From JAEZBP01 sp963832725 (GTDB taxonomy: Bacteria; Myxococcota_A; Polyangia; Polyangiales; Sandaracinaceae): a stretch of DNA of 64,000 nt. Below the pieces are notes generated by a model, which did no database searches, was not told where the DNA came from, and worked only from the letters and a program-made list of their open reading frames with translations. Below, one piece after another: positions 18,424-27,808 of this stretch; within the stretch, counting starts at the first letter, position 1, and each line of letters begins with the position of its first letter. Position numbers and translations under genes: made by a program. Where the stretch lies: the NCBI GenBank assembly GCA_963832725.1, contig CAWHVG010000002.1, positions 1,426,001-1,490,000 of the forward strand, written 5' to 3'.

Positions 18424-18444
18424 GGCGGGGCGGTAGACCCCGCC
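18424..18444 (+). promoter_or_regulatory. Stem-loop abutting the alaS start codon
   Basis: GGCGGGG (18424-18430), a 7-base loop containing TAGA, and CCCCGCC (18438-18444), four bases before the ATG at 18449. It could occlude initiation or bind a regulator. If transcription starts within the loop it would not form in RNA. Confidence 0.35.
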
Positions 18445-18448
18445 GATC

Positions 18449-21109
18449 ATGCCGAAGTCGTCCGCCGAGATCCGAAACGCGTTCCTCGACTACTTCGCCG
18501 AGCGGGGCCACGCGCGCCTGCCCTCGGGGCCGCTGGTCCCGCCGAACGACCCGACGTTGATGTTCGCCAACGCCGGGATGGTGCAGTTCAAGGACGTCTT
18601 CACCGGCAAGGAGACGCGCGACGAGAAGCGCGCGACGACCAGCCAGAAGTGCATCCGCATCAGCGGCAAGCACAACGACCTCGAGAACGTCGGCTTCACC
18701 GCCCGGCACCACACGTTCTTCGAGATGCTCGGCAACTTCTCCTTCGGCGACTACTTCAAGGCGGACGCCATCCGCTACAGCTGGGAGCTGATCACCGACG
18801 TCCTCGGCATCGAGAAGGACAAGCTGGTCGTCAGCATCTTCGGCGGCGAGGACGAGCTCGAGGCGGACGAAGAGGCCGGCCGCATCTGGCAGGAGGTCGC
18901 CGGGCTGCCGGAAAACCGGATCCTCCGCTGCGGCGCCAAGGACAACTTCTGGCAGATGGGCCCCACCGGCCCCTGCGGCCCGTGCTCCGAGATCCACTAC
19001 TGGACCGGCGACGGTGCGCCCGTCTACGAGGCCTTCGGCGAGGAGCCGGGCCCCGACGGCAAGGGCTGGGTCGAGCTCTGGAACCTGGTCTTCATGCAGT
19101 ACGAGCGCTTCGACGACGGCCGCATGGAGAAGCTCCCGGCGCCCTCGATCGACACCGGCGCCGGCCTCGAGCGGCTGAGCGCGGTCTGCCAGGGCGTCGT
19201 CAGCAACTACGACACGGATCTGTTGCGGCCGATCGTCGACCTCGCGTCGCAGATCGCCAAAAAGCCCTACGGCGGCACGCTCGAGCCGGACGACGTGTCG
19301 ATGCGGGTGATCGCCGATCACGCGCGGACGACCGCGTTCATGATCAGCGAGAACATCACCCCCGACTCGGGCGGTCGCGGCTACGTGCTTCGCCGGGTGA
19401 TGCGCCGCGCGATCCGCCACGGCCATCGGCTGGGCATCGAGCGCCTCTTCTTCCACGAGGCCGCCCTGAAGGTCGTCGACATGATGGGTGAGATGTACCC
19501 GCAGCTCGTCGAGGCGCGGGCGCTCATCGAAGACCTCACGAAGCAAGAGGAAGCGCGCTTTCGCGAGACGCTCGCCCGTGGGCTGGCTCTGATCGAGAGC
19601 AACCGGGCGTGGGAGGAGCGGGACGGCAAGCGGTATCTGCCCGGGACCATCGCCTACGATCTCTACAGCACCTACGGGTTCCCGCTCGACCTGCAAGAGG
19701 TGATCGGGCGCGAGCAGGGATTCGAGATCGACGAAGACGAGGTGGAGGAGGCGAAGAAGCAGCACAAGCTCGCGAGCACCTCCGACAAGGCCGTCGGCGA
19801 CGACGCCGTCGGCGCGGTCTACCACCAGCTCGCCAACGAGCTCCCCAACACCGACTTCCTCGGCTACGACCAGGAAGAGGCGCGCTCGTTGGTCGTCGCG
19901 CTCATCGCGGACGGCCAGCTCGTCGAGAGGCTCGAGCCGGGGACGGAAGGACAGCTCGTCGCGGCGGCGACGCCTTTCTACGCGGAGAGCGGCGGCCAGG
20001 TCGGCGACCACGGCGTCATCCGCGCCGGCGACGCGTGCTTCGTGGTGGAGGACACGCAGAAGCCGCGCGACGGCCTCTTCGTGCACGTCGGCCGGCTCGA
20101 AGGCGCGCCCATCGAGGCCGGCGCCGAGGTCGAGCTCCAGGTGGACCACGCGCTCCGCTCGCGCACCCGGCGCAACCACAGCGCCACGCACCTCTTGCAC
20201 TACGCGCTCCGCACCGTGCTCGGCCCGCAGGCCATGCAGAAGGGCTCGCTGGTCGGCCCCGACCGGCTGCGCTTCGACTACGCCGGCTCGCGCCCGCTCA
20301 CCGCGGAGGAGATCGCGCGCATCGAGGATCTCGTGAACGAGAAGATCCTCGCGAACGCGCCAATCGAAACGGACGTCCTGCCCATGGACGAGGCCAAGCG
20401 GCGCGGCGCCATCGGCATCTTCGAGGAGAAATACGGCGCGGTCGTCCGGATGCTGACGATGACCGGCGACTCGATCGAGCTCTGCGGTGGAACGCACGCG
20501 TCGCGGACGGGCGACATCGGCCTCTTCAAGATCGTCAGCGAGACGGGCTTGGCGGCCGGCGTGCGTCGCATCGAGGCGCAGACGGGCACGGGAGCGCTCT
20601 CGTTCATGCGCGAGGTCGAGCGCGAGGTGGCGGAGGCTGGCGCGCTGCTCAAGGCCAAGCGCGGCGAGCTGCCGGAGCGCGTGTCCAAGCTGGTCGACAA
20701 GAACAAGGAGCTCGCGCGGGAGATCGAACAGCTTCAGAAGAAGCTGGTCAGCGGGAGCACCCAGGATCTGACGGCGGGCGCCAAGAAGATCGGCGACGTG
20801 ACGTTCCTGGGCACGGTGATCGACATCTCCGACCCCAAGGCGCTGCGCGAGGTGGCCGATCAGCTGCGCGACAAGCTGGCGCCTGCCGTGGTGCTGGTGG
20901 GCGCCAAGGCGGGCGAGAAGGCCGTGTTGGCGTGCAGCGTGAGCAAGGACGTCGTGGGCCGCTTCCATGCCGGGAACATCGTGAAGGAGGCGGCGCAGGT
21001 CGTGGGCGGCGGCGGCGGCGGTCGGCCGGACTTCGCGCAGGCGGGCGGCTCGGATCCGGGGAAGCTCGCGGAGGCGGTCGAGGTCGTGTACCGGCACGCG
21101 GACGGCTGA
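18449..21109 (+). CDS. alaS: Alanine--tRNA ligase
   Basis: 886 residues, normal for the family. Charges tRNA-Ala with alanine. The class II catalytic domain has RHHTFFEMLGNFSFGDYFK and GAGLERL. The editing domain has the zinc/water-binding HxxxH in RNHSATHLLHYAL and the CGGTH motif (CGGTHASRTGDIGLFKI). The C-terminal coiled coil (KLVDKNKELAREIEQLQKKL) and Gly-rich DHHA1 end (VGGGGGGRPDFAQAGG) are complete. There is no Shine-Dalgarno; TAGACC lies nine bases upstream and a small GC hairpin abuts the start. The 3' side runs into a minisatellite region. Confidence 0.98.
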   Translation: MPKSSAEIRNAFLDYFAERGHARLPSGPLVPPNDPTLMFANAGMVQFKDVFTGKETRDEKRATTSQKCIRISGKHNDLENVGFTARHHTFFEMLGNFSFGDYFKADAIRYSWELITDVLGIEKDKLVVSIFGGEDELEADEEAGRIWQEVAGLPENRILRCGAKDNFWQMGPTGPCGPCSEIHYWTGDGAPVYEAFGEEPGPDGKGWVELWNLVFMQYERFDDGRMEKLPAPSIDTGAGLERLSAVCQGVVSNYDTDLLRPIVDLASQIAKKPYGGTLEPDDVSMRVIADHARTTAFMISENITPDSGGRGYVLRRVMRRAIRHGHRLGIERLFFHEAALKVVDMMGEMYPQLVEARALIEDLTKQEEARFRETLARGLALIESNRAWEERDGKRYLPGTIAYDLYSTYGFPLDLQEVIGREQGFEIDEDEVEEAKKQHKLASTSDKAVGDDAVGAVYHQLANELPNTDFLGYDQEEARSLVVALIADGQLVERLEPGTEGQLVAAATPFYAESGGQVGDHGVIRAGDACFVVEDTQKPRDGLFVHVGRLEGAPIEAGAEVELQVDHALRSRTRRNHSATHLLHYALRTVLGPQAMQKGSLVGPDRLRFDYAGSRPLTAEEIARIEDLVNEKILANAPIETDVLPMDEAKRRGAIGIFEEKYGAVVRMLTMTGDSIELCGGTHASRTGDIGLFKIVSETGLAAGVRRIEAQTGTGALSFMREVEREVAEAGALLKAKRGELPERVSKLVDKNKELAREIEQLQKKLVSGSTQDLTAGAKKIGDVTFLGTVIDISDPKALREVADQLRDKLAPAVVLVGAKAGEKAVLACSVSKDVVGRFHAGNIVKEAAQVVGGGGGGRPDFAQAGGSDPGKLAEAVEVVYRHADG

Positions 21110-21126
21110 GCGCTCTCTCTCTCGCT

Positions 21127-21335
21127 GGTTGTGCTCGGTGCTGCCACGGATGGTCGTGGTCGGTTCGCCGGGTTGTGGTCGGGGCTGCCGCGGATGGGGG
21201 TTGTGCGGTTGGCTGGGTTGCGCTCGGTGCTGCCGCGGATGGGGGTTGTGCGGTTGGCTGGGTTGCGCTCGGTGCTGCCGCGGATGGGGGTTGTGCGGTT
21301 GGCTGGTTGCGCTCGGTGCTGCCGCGGATGATCGC
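21127..21335. repeat. Minisatellite, about 4.5 copies of a 45-bp unit
   Basis: The unit contains GCTCGGTGCTGCCGCGGATG followed by GGGGTTGTGCGGTTGGCTGG. Clear copies begin near 21220, 21265 and 21309 (periods 45 and 44), with more diverged copies before. It lies immediately 3' of alaS. Confidence 0.9.
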
Positions 21336-21385
21336 TCGGCGGGTCGCGGTGGCTCGCCAGCTCCTTCACAGGGACCCCGCCCCGA

Positions 21386-21433
21386 GCGCCGAGCGACGAA
21401 CGATGAAACTGCCCATCGTTCGTCGCTCGGCGC
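21386..21433. repeat. Perfect 20-bp inverted repeat with 8-base loop
   Basis: GCGCCGAGCGACGAACGATG at 21386-21405 pairs exactly with 21414-21433 around AAACTGCC. It sits between two minisatellite blocks in a convergent intergene. There is no T-tract on either strand, so it is not a typical intrinsic terminator. It may be a repetitive palindromic element or a transcription block. Confidence 0.85.
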
Positions 21434-21577
21434 GTGATGAGGCACCCCGAGGCGTCGCCGGCAATCCCCCGCGACCCGCCTGCCGTGGTGGGTGGGGCCG
21501 TCACGGGTTTCGTGCTCGTACGGGGCCCGGCCAGCGCGCAAACGGCGCGCGCAGTCCACGCCTGCTGCCGCCGGCCG

Positions 21578-21912
21578 CTGCTCGCTCGCTGGGCGAGAGG
21601 AGGTCGTGGGGTCGTGGCCGCTCGCTCGCTCGCCGGGCGAGAGGTGGGTCGGGTTCGGCGGGTGCCGCTCGCTCGCTGGGCGAGAGGTCGGTCGGTCGGC
21701 GGGTGCCGCTGCTCGCTCGCTGGGCGAGAGGTGGGTCGGTTCGGCGGGTGCCGCTACTCGCTCGCTGGGCGAGAGGAGGTCGTGGGGTCGTGGCCGCTGC
21801 TCGCTCGCTGGGCGAGAGGAGGTCGTGGGGTCGTGGCCGCCGCTCGCTCGCTGGGTGAGAGGAGGTCGTGGGGTCGTGGCCGCTCGCTCGCTCGCTGGGC
21901 GAGAGGTAGGTC
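21578..21912. repeat. Minisatellite of about eight units with a CTCGC-TGG-GCGAG core
   Basis: Each unit of roughly 40-47 bases carries GCTCGCTGGGCGAGAGG, itself a 5-bp hairpin, followed by either AGGTCGTGGGGTCGTGGC or a GGTCGGTTCGGCGGGTGC-type tail. The two tail types are interspersed. It separates alaS from the converging acidic-repeat gene. Confidence 0.88.
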
Positions 21913-21979
21913 GGCTCGGTACCGCGGCGGGCTCGGTCTGGGAGAGGCCGTCGGTCGATGCCGCTGGGAGCCGCGAGGG

Positions 21980-23669
21980 CTATTTGCGGCCGAGGATGCG
22001 GCTGATGAGGCCGGGCTTGGTGTCGCCCTCTTCGTTTTCGGATGCCGCTGCGTGCTCTTCGTCGAGCTCGAGGACGTCTTCGTCGACCAGGAGCTCGAAC
22101 TCGGCGTCGGAGCCGGTCTCGAATCTCAATCTCCAGGGACTCGAGCTCCGAGGCGTCGATGGTGGAGGTGCGCTCTTCGTCTTCCTCGCCGAAGGGATTC
22201 AGGTCCGCCGCCGGTGGACGCTGGCTCGGGAGCGGAGGTGGGACGGTGCGCGGTCGCGGCGGCGGCTCCGAGAGGATCGGGTTCTGCTGGACGAAGCGCG
22301 GGTTGATGCTGGTCTCGTCGTCGGCCCGCGGCTCGTCGTCGAAGAGGTCCACGAGGTTGCCGTCGGCTGCCATCTCCGCCGGGGAGCCTTCGTAGAGGTC
22401 GGCGACGCGCGTGGCGTCCTCCTCCTCGCCGAAGAGGTCGGCGCCGTCGTTCACGCGGGCGGCCACCGCCGCTTCGCCCCCGTTCGCCGCAGCACCGGAC
22501 GCGACTTCCTCCCCGAGGAGCTCGGCGACGTTGCTCACCGCTCGGGTGGGCTCCTCCGGGTCGTCGAATTCGCCGTGGTCGGAGGCGAGTTGCTCCGCTC
22601 CGGTCGACGGGGCTCGGTCGAGCTCGCCGTGGCCGTGGCTCGGAGCTCCGGCGACAGGCTCCGCGTGCGTCGGCTCGCTACCGAAGCCGGTCTCCTTCGA
22701 CGCCGCCTCGGCGGCGAGAAGGTCGGCCAGGTTCTTGTCCGCGCGGGTGGCCTCGTCCGGGTCGTCGAACTCGTCGGCCGCGGGGTGGTGCAGGCGGGTC
22801 GCTTCTTCCGCGTCGTCGAAGAGGTCCGAGAGGTCGCCTGCGGGCTCGGCGGTGGCGACGGGCGCCTCTTCCTCGTCGTCGAAGAGGTCCGCGAGGTCGC
22901 CTGCGGGCTCGGCGGTGGCGGCGGGCGCTTCTTCCTCGTCGTCGAAGAGGTCCGAGATGTCTCCAGCGGGCTCGGCGGCGGCGGCGGCGGGCGCTTCCTC
23001 GTCGTCGAAGAGGTCCGAGAGGTCTCCAGCGGGCTCGGCGGCGGCGGCGGCGGGCGCTTCCTCGTCGTCGAAGAGGTCTGCGAGGTCTCCAGCGGGCTCG
23101 GCGGCGGCGGCGGCGGGCGCTTCCTCGTCGTCGAAGAGGTCCGCGAGGTCGCCAGCGGGCTCGGCGGCGGCGGCGGCGGGCGCTTCCTCGTCGTCGAAGA
23201 GGTCCGAGAGGTCGCCGCTGGGCTCGGCGGCCGTGATGGCCGGCGCTTCTTCGTCGTCGAAGAGGTCGGCGAGTCCACCCGCGTCAGCCGGCGTGCCGGT
23301 CTCCGGCGCCGCGTCGGCGAAGAGCTCGTCGACGCTCAGTCCAGCGATGTCGGAGCCGCCCGGCGCAGGGTCGGCGGGCGCGGGCCGCGATTCGATGGCG
23401 GCCGCGCGAGCGGCTTCGCGTGCGGCCCCCGGATCCGCCGCCGCCGAGGGGCGCGCTTGCACCGCCGCGGGGAGGGCGGCTCGCGCGGCCTCGCTCGCCT
23501 GGGCGACGGCGTCGTCGAGGCCCTCCATCAGGGCCGACAGGCCGTCGTCCTCGATCGACGCGGCGAGCTGACGGGCGCGCGCCACCACCTCGGCGAGCGC
23601 CTCGGCGCTCTTGCCGAACGCGTCGAGCTCGCGATCGATCTCGGCCAACCTCTCGGCGCTCAGACCCAT
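21980..23669 (-). CDS. Acidic repeat protein with tandem DLFDDEE motifs (one frame break)
   Basis: About 560 residues. The N-terminus (1-100) is helical and coiled-coil-like (AERLAEIDRELDAFGKSAE). Residues ~136-305 hold eight tandem 21-residue units of the form GDL(A/S)DLFDDEEAPA with Ala/Glu spacers. At least four diverged versions follow, several with an acidic-flanked Thr (EEATR, DEATR, EDATR) that could be kinase or FHA sites. Around 22121-22130 the frame shifts; reading the alternate frame gives an acidic tail ending GDTKPGLISRILGRK with its stop at 21980-21982, much better than the Arg-rich frame that continues into the minisatellites. No known domain. It could be a scaffold displaying repeated docking peptides (inference). 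Confidence 0.72.
22790..23275 (-). repeat. 63-bp coding repeat in the acidic protein
   Basis: Eight near-identical copies on the minus strand, each encoding a 21-residue DLFDDEE unit. The copies are so similar at DNA level that recent duplication, or copy-number polymorphism, is likely. Confidence 0.85.
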
Positions 23670-23678
23670 GACCCGCCA

Positions 23679-23684
23679 AGCATA
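23679..23684 (-). promoter_or_regulatory. TANNNT -10 element, near-leaderless start
   Basis: TATGCT on the minus strand lies nine bases before the ATG at 23669 of the acidic repeat gene. There is no Shine-Dalgarno. Confidence 0.4.
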
Positions 23685-23884
23685 CCCCAGCCGCTCTCCC
23701 GCCGCGGCAGTTCCTCGCTTGGCAGCCCGTCGAAGAACCTCGCTGCTCGGCTTTCGGCGGGACGACCGGCCGGGTCGCCCCCGAACGCACGGCCGCGCGC
23801 CGAAATCCAGCGGGCTCGGTACGTCGACGGAGTGCTGGCCAGCGAATCCCGTGGCGGATCGCGACGATGGAACGGCGGCCTACG

Positions 23885-23919
23885 AAAAACGGAGGGCCCG
23901 ACCGAAGTCGAGCCCTCCG
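23885..23919 (-). terminator. Rho-independent terminator of the proline-rich outer-membrane gene
   Basis: On the minus strand CGGAGGGC and GCCCTCCG enclose a 14-base loop and are followed directly by TTTTT. It lies about 40 bases past the stop of the gene ending at 23960. Confidence 0.85.
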
Positions 23920-23959
23920 CCCGACCGGCTCGCGCCGGCCGTCCCCGAGGCTGAGAGAA

Positions 23960-24859
23960 TCAGTGGCCGAAGTAGAAGGTCATGCCCACCTGGCCGAGGA
24001 GGCCGATCGAGGTGTCGGTCGCCTGCCCCGACGAGGAGACGAACTCGGGCCGAGGGTTGTTGTCGACGCGCTGCCGGAGGAACCCGCGGACGTCGAAGTT
24101 GAGCGCGAACACCCTGCTGATGCGCCACTCGAGACCGAGGCCCACTTCACCGCCGATGTGGGCATAGTCGCGGTTGTCGCTACGGCTGGTGTGGACGTTG
24201 TAGCCCTGGGCGTGGGAGTAGGACGTGCCGACGCCGACGAGACCGTAGAACTGGAAGCGGTTGTGCGGGTTGAAGAAGAAGAGCACGTCCGCCGTGACGG
24301 GCACCGACACCTGGTCGAGGCCGTTGTAGTCCTGGCCGCCGTAGACCGACGCGCCGATATCGATGCCGAGCCAGGGCATGGGCCGGAACCGGACGGCGCC
24401 ACCGCCGCCACCCATGCCGAGGTTGTTGCCCGCGAGACCGTCGAGGTGCAGGTGCAGGCCGACCGACGAGTACGGGTAGCGGCGCTGCGGTCGCTGGACC
24501 ACGACCCGCTGCTGCTGCATGGGCTGCACGTAGATCTGCTGCGGCGGAGGCGGCGGGGGAGCCGGCTGCACGATGACCATCGGCGGCGGAGGCGGCGGAG
24601 GCGGCGGCGCCTCCTGCACGATCACCGTCGGCGGCTGCGGCGGCGTCTCCACCACGACCGGCGGCGGCGGTGGGGGTGGCTGCTGTTGCTGCCCGGGCGC
24701 GATGCGCACGCCGGCGCGTCCCGGTCCGATCTGCAGCTCGGCGCAGAAGAGGTCGCCGGGTTGGCAGCCTGTGGTGGTCTGTGCCGCTGCCGGCGCCGCG
24801 ATCAAGAGCGCGGTGGCCAGCGCGGGGAGAGAGAAGATGGTCAGAGCTCGGTTGGTCAT
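23960..24859 (-). CDS. Proline-rich outer-membrane beta-barrel protein
   Basis: 299 residues from the ATG at 24859, which has GAGGG six bases upstream. A second ATG at 24865 overlaps that site and is disfavoured. The signal peptide ends near AAPAAAQ. Residues ~45-120 are Pro/Gln/Val-rich with two runs of seven to nine prolines and VIVQ repeats, a stiff periplasmic or surface spacer. The remainder is an eight-strand-like barrel (YSSVGLHLHLDGLAGN, WLGIDIGASVYGGQDY, FQFYGLVGVGTSY) ending in GMTFYFGH with the terminal aromatic pattern of Omp proteins. It resembles OmpW/OmpA-type barrels without a peptidoglycan domain. Function unknown. Confidence 0.8.
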   Translation of the reverse strand: MTNRALTIFSLPALATALLIAAPAAAQTTTGCQPGDLFCAELQIGPGRAGVRIAPGQQQQPPPPPPPVVVETPPQPPTVIVQEAPPPPPPPPPMVIVQPAPPPPPPQQIYVQPMQQQRVVVQRPQRRYPYSSVGLHLHLDGLAGNNLGMGGGGGAVRFRPMPWLGIDIGASVYGGQDYNGLDQVSVPVTADVLFFFNPHNRFQFYGLVGVGTSYSHAQGYNVHTSRSDNRDYAHIGGEVGLGLEWRISRVFALNFDVRGFLRQRVDNNPRPEFVSSSGQATDTSIGLLGQVGMTFYFGH

Positions 24860-25069
24860 GGACATCCCTCGGGTCTTCGGGGTCCTTGTCAGCAAGGGTG
24901 GTGCCAATTGGGTCGTGATGCCCGCGTCGAGGCGAAAATGCCGGAATTCGCGGTGGATCGAGCCTGAGACCCGCGGCGCCCGGAAATCCGTGGCCGCCAG
25001 CGTAATCGCGCGTTCACACCGCGCCCGCTCGAATCGCCCGTTCGTTCACAGGACCGGCGGCGGCACCGC

Positions 25070-27065
25070 TCAAGGGGCCACGACACCGAGGCGCTCCACG
25101 CGCGCGCTCGGATCGAGCTCGCGGTAGCTCAGCACGGCGAGCCGCGGCAGCTCGGCGGCCAGGAGCAAGCGGACGGCCGCGCGGACGTCCGGCTGGGTGA
25201 CGATCACGGCGCCCTCGCCGGCCGCGTCCAGGGCGCGCTTGGCCGCCTCGACGAGAATCGCGCGCCAGCTCGGGATCGAGGGCGGGCTGGCCGTCCGGGC
25301 CGAGCCCGTCGCGCACGGCCTCCTCCAGCAGCGGGTCGAGCGCGAGCACGCCCAGCGCGCCATCGTCGCGGACCAGGGCGTGGGTGAGGTTGCGGGCCAG
25401 CCGTGCGCGTACGACCTCGACGAGCGCCGCCTCGCGATCGGGGATCGGGTCGACGGCCAGCGCTTCCAGGATCTCCCGCAGCGGCCGCACGCTCACCCCT
25501 TCGGCGGCGAGCGCGCGCAAGAGCGCCGCCAGCCGGGGCAGCGTCACCCGCTCGGGGACGACGGTTCGCACCAGCGCCGGCGCTTCGCGGGCCAGGCGGT
25601 CGAGCTCGCGTTGGGTCTCCTCCAGGCCCAGCAGCGCCTCGGGACGGGCGCGGACGGCCTCGCCGATTCTTTCCACAATCACCTCGCTCGCCCCGCGGAT
25701 GGCGTGACCGAGGGCGCGCGCTCGTTCGGCCATGGCGCGCTCAATCCAGCCGCCGTCTCCGTCGAGCGCGACGCCCGGGTCGAGGGAGCGCAGCGCGTCC
25801 GGCTCGCCGCGGGCGAAGACGCGCTCGGCCGGGCATCCTCCGCGGTCCACCGGCACGGCGGCCAGCTCGACGACGTAGGCGTCCGGGTCGAGGCGCTCCG
25901 ACGCGTGAGGCTTCACCGCCGGCAGCCGCACGCCGCGCTCTTCGTGGAGTGCCCCGGCGAGCGCGCGCAACGCGTCACCGAAGCGCGGGTCGGCGGCCAG
26001 CGCGCGGGCGAGCCGGTGGCCGACCCGCAGCTCGAGGGCGCCGGGCGGCACCGTGTCCGACGAAGCCTCGACCTCGGGCGCGGGCCGCCGTCGCCAGAGC
26101 GCCCAGGCGAGGCTGCCGAGCAGGAGCGCGAGGACGGCGAAAGGGAAGAGCGGCAAGCCGGGCACGGCCGCGAGCAGCGCAGCGAAGACGGCGGCCACCG
26201 CCAGCGCGCGCCAGTCGCCGAAGACCTGCGCCCCGACGTCGCGTCCGAGCGTGCCGGCCTCGTGCTCGGAGGCGACGCGGGTGACGACCAGCGCCGCCGC
26301 GGTGCTGACGAGCAGCGACGGGATCTGCGAGACCAAGCCGTCGCCGATGGTCAACAGGCCGTAGACCCGCAGCGCCCCGTCGGCGCTCAGGTCGCGGCGG
26401 AGCACGCCGATGGCCAAGCCGCCGAGGATGTTGATCAGCGTGATGACGATCGAGGCGACGGCGTCGCCCTTCACGAACTTCATGGCGCCGTCCATCGCGC
26501 CGTAGAGCTGTCCTTCGCGGGTCAGCTCGCGGCGGCGGGCGGCGGCCGTCTCGGCGTCCAGCGTGCCGGCGCGTAGATCCGCGTCGATGGCGAGCTGCTT
26601 GCCCGGCATCGCGTCGAGCGTGAAGCGAGCCCCGACCTCGGCCACCCGCTCGGCGCCGCGGGCAATCACCACCAGCTGGATGATCGTGAGGATCAAGAAG
26701 ACGATGGCGCCGACCACGTAGTCGCCGCGGACGACGAAGGTGCCGAAGGCGTGGATGACCTGTCCGGCGTCGGCCTGCAGCAGGATGAGGCGCGTCGAGG
26801 AGACGTTCAGCGCCAGGCGGTAGAGGGTGCTGACCAGCAAGATGGTCGGGAACGCGCCGAACGAGAGCGCGTCGCGCACGAAGAGCGCCACCAGGAGGAG
26901 CAGCACGGCCAGCGAGAGGTTCGTCGCCAACAAGATGTCGAGCAGCCAGGTCGGCAGCGGCACGATCATCATGCCGACCATCAGCACCACCGCGGCCGCC
27001 AAGGAGACCTCGGCGCCGTGCCGCGTCAGTGCCGTCTTCACCGTGCTCGCCACCGTGCTCGCCAC
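25070..27065 (-). CDS. sctV: Type III secretion export gate SctV (FlhA/FHIPEP family), one frame break
   Basis: SctV/FlhA forms the nonameric export gate of type III secretion and flagellar systems. About eight membrane segments fill residues 20-330. The conserved stretch NVSSTRLILLQADAGQVI and the FHIPEP core (AERVAEVGARFTLDAMPGKQ, DADLRAGTLDAETAAARRRE, GAMDGAMKFVKGDA) are present, then the cytoplasmic domain. Near 25262 the frame shifts, most simply by loss of a GC in GCGCGCG; the alternate frame supplies the expected end (ILVEAAKRAL, VTQPDVRAAVRLLL, LSYREL). The GTG at 27065 is supported by TAGTCT six bases upstream. No other secretion or flagellar gene is within the window. SctV rather than FlhA is my judgement from sequence style. 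Confidence 0.88.
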
Positions 27066-27071
27066 GGCGCG

Positions 27072-27077
27072 AGACTA
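27072..27077 (-). promoter_or_regulatory. TANNNT -10 element, leaderless start of sctV
   Basis: TAGTCT on the minus strand lies six bases before the GTG at 27065. There is no Shine-Dalgarno, and no convincing -35. Confidence 0.45.
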
Positions 27078-27211
27078 CCGCACCTGCGCAATGTGGTGGT
27101 TCTCGGGCGACCACGAGCGCCCGGCGGCCCGCTCTATCCTCCTACCGGCCTCGAGCACCCGCCCTATCTGCTGGTGCTCGATGTGCCGCGCTGAGGGCCG
27201 GCCGATTCAAA

Positions 27212-27808
27212 TCAGAGCTCGCGGCGGCCTTGGAAGGCGCGGCCCACGGTGACCTGGTCGGCGTACTCGAGCTCGCCCCCGTGCGGCAGGCCGCTGGCGA
27301 TGCGGGAGACCTTCACGCCGAGCGGGCGGAGGACCTCGGCCAGGTAGAGCGCGGTGGCTTCGCCTTCGACGCTGAGCGGCGTGGCGGCGACCACCTCGCG
27401 CACGGCGCCGGCCTCGACGCGGCGCACCAGATCGTGCAGCGGCAGATCGTCGGGGCCGACTCCGTCGAGCGGCGCCAAGAGGCCGTGCAGCACGTGGTAG
27501 CGGCCCCGGAACGAGCCGCTCTTCTCCAGCGCGTCCAGATCCGGCACGCGCGCCACGACGCAGAGCACGCTCTCGTCGCGGCGCGGGTCGGCGCAGATGC
27601 GGCAGCGCGGGCCCGCGCAGAAGTTGCCGCAGTCCTCGCAGCGCTGGACGCGCTCGTGGATGTGCAGAATGGCTTCGCCGAGCGCACCGGCGTACTCGGC
27701 CTCGCCCGCCAGGATGTGGTGGGCGAGGCGCGTCGCGGTGCGCTCGCCGATGCCCGGCAGGCGAGCGAGGAGGCGCACCAGGTCGGCGATGGGATCGTCG
27801 TTGCTCAC
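27212..27808 (-). CDS. recR: Recombination protein RecR
   Basis: 198 residues, the standard length. RecR forms the clamp that, with RecO, loads RecA at gaps. It has a helix-hairpin-helix (LARLPGIGERTATRLAHHIL), the four-Cys zinc finger CEDCGNFCAGPRCRIC, a Toprim domain (VLCVVARVPDLDALEKSG), and a C-terminal Walker-like region. The GTG at 27808 overlaps the ybaB stop by four bases (GTGA), so the two are coupled. recN and dnaX nearby make this a repair/replication neighbourhood. Confidence 0.96.
   Translation of the reverse strand: MSNDDPIADLVRLLARLPGIGERTATRLAHHILAGEAEYAGALGEAILHIHERVQRCEDCGNFCAGPRCRICADPRRDESVLCVVARVPDLDALEKSGSFRGRYHVLHGLLAPLDGVGPDDLPLHDLVRRVEAGAVREVVAATPLSVEGEATALYLAEVLRPLGVKVSRIASGLPHGGELEYADQVTVGRAFQGRREL

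Noticed and set aside
21501..21979. Arg/Ser-rich C-terminal extension of the acidic repeat protein through the minisatellites
   Set aside because: The alternate frame after 22130 gives an acidic tail and a proper end at 21980; the extension is translation of intergenic repeats.
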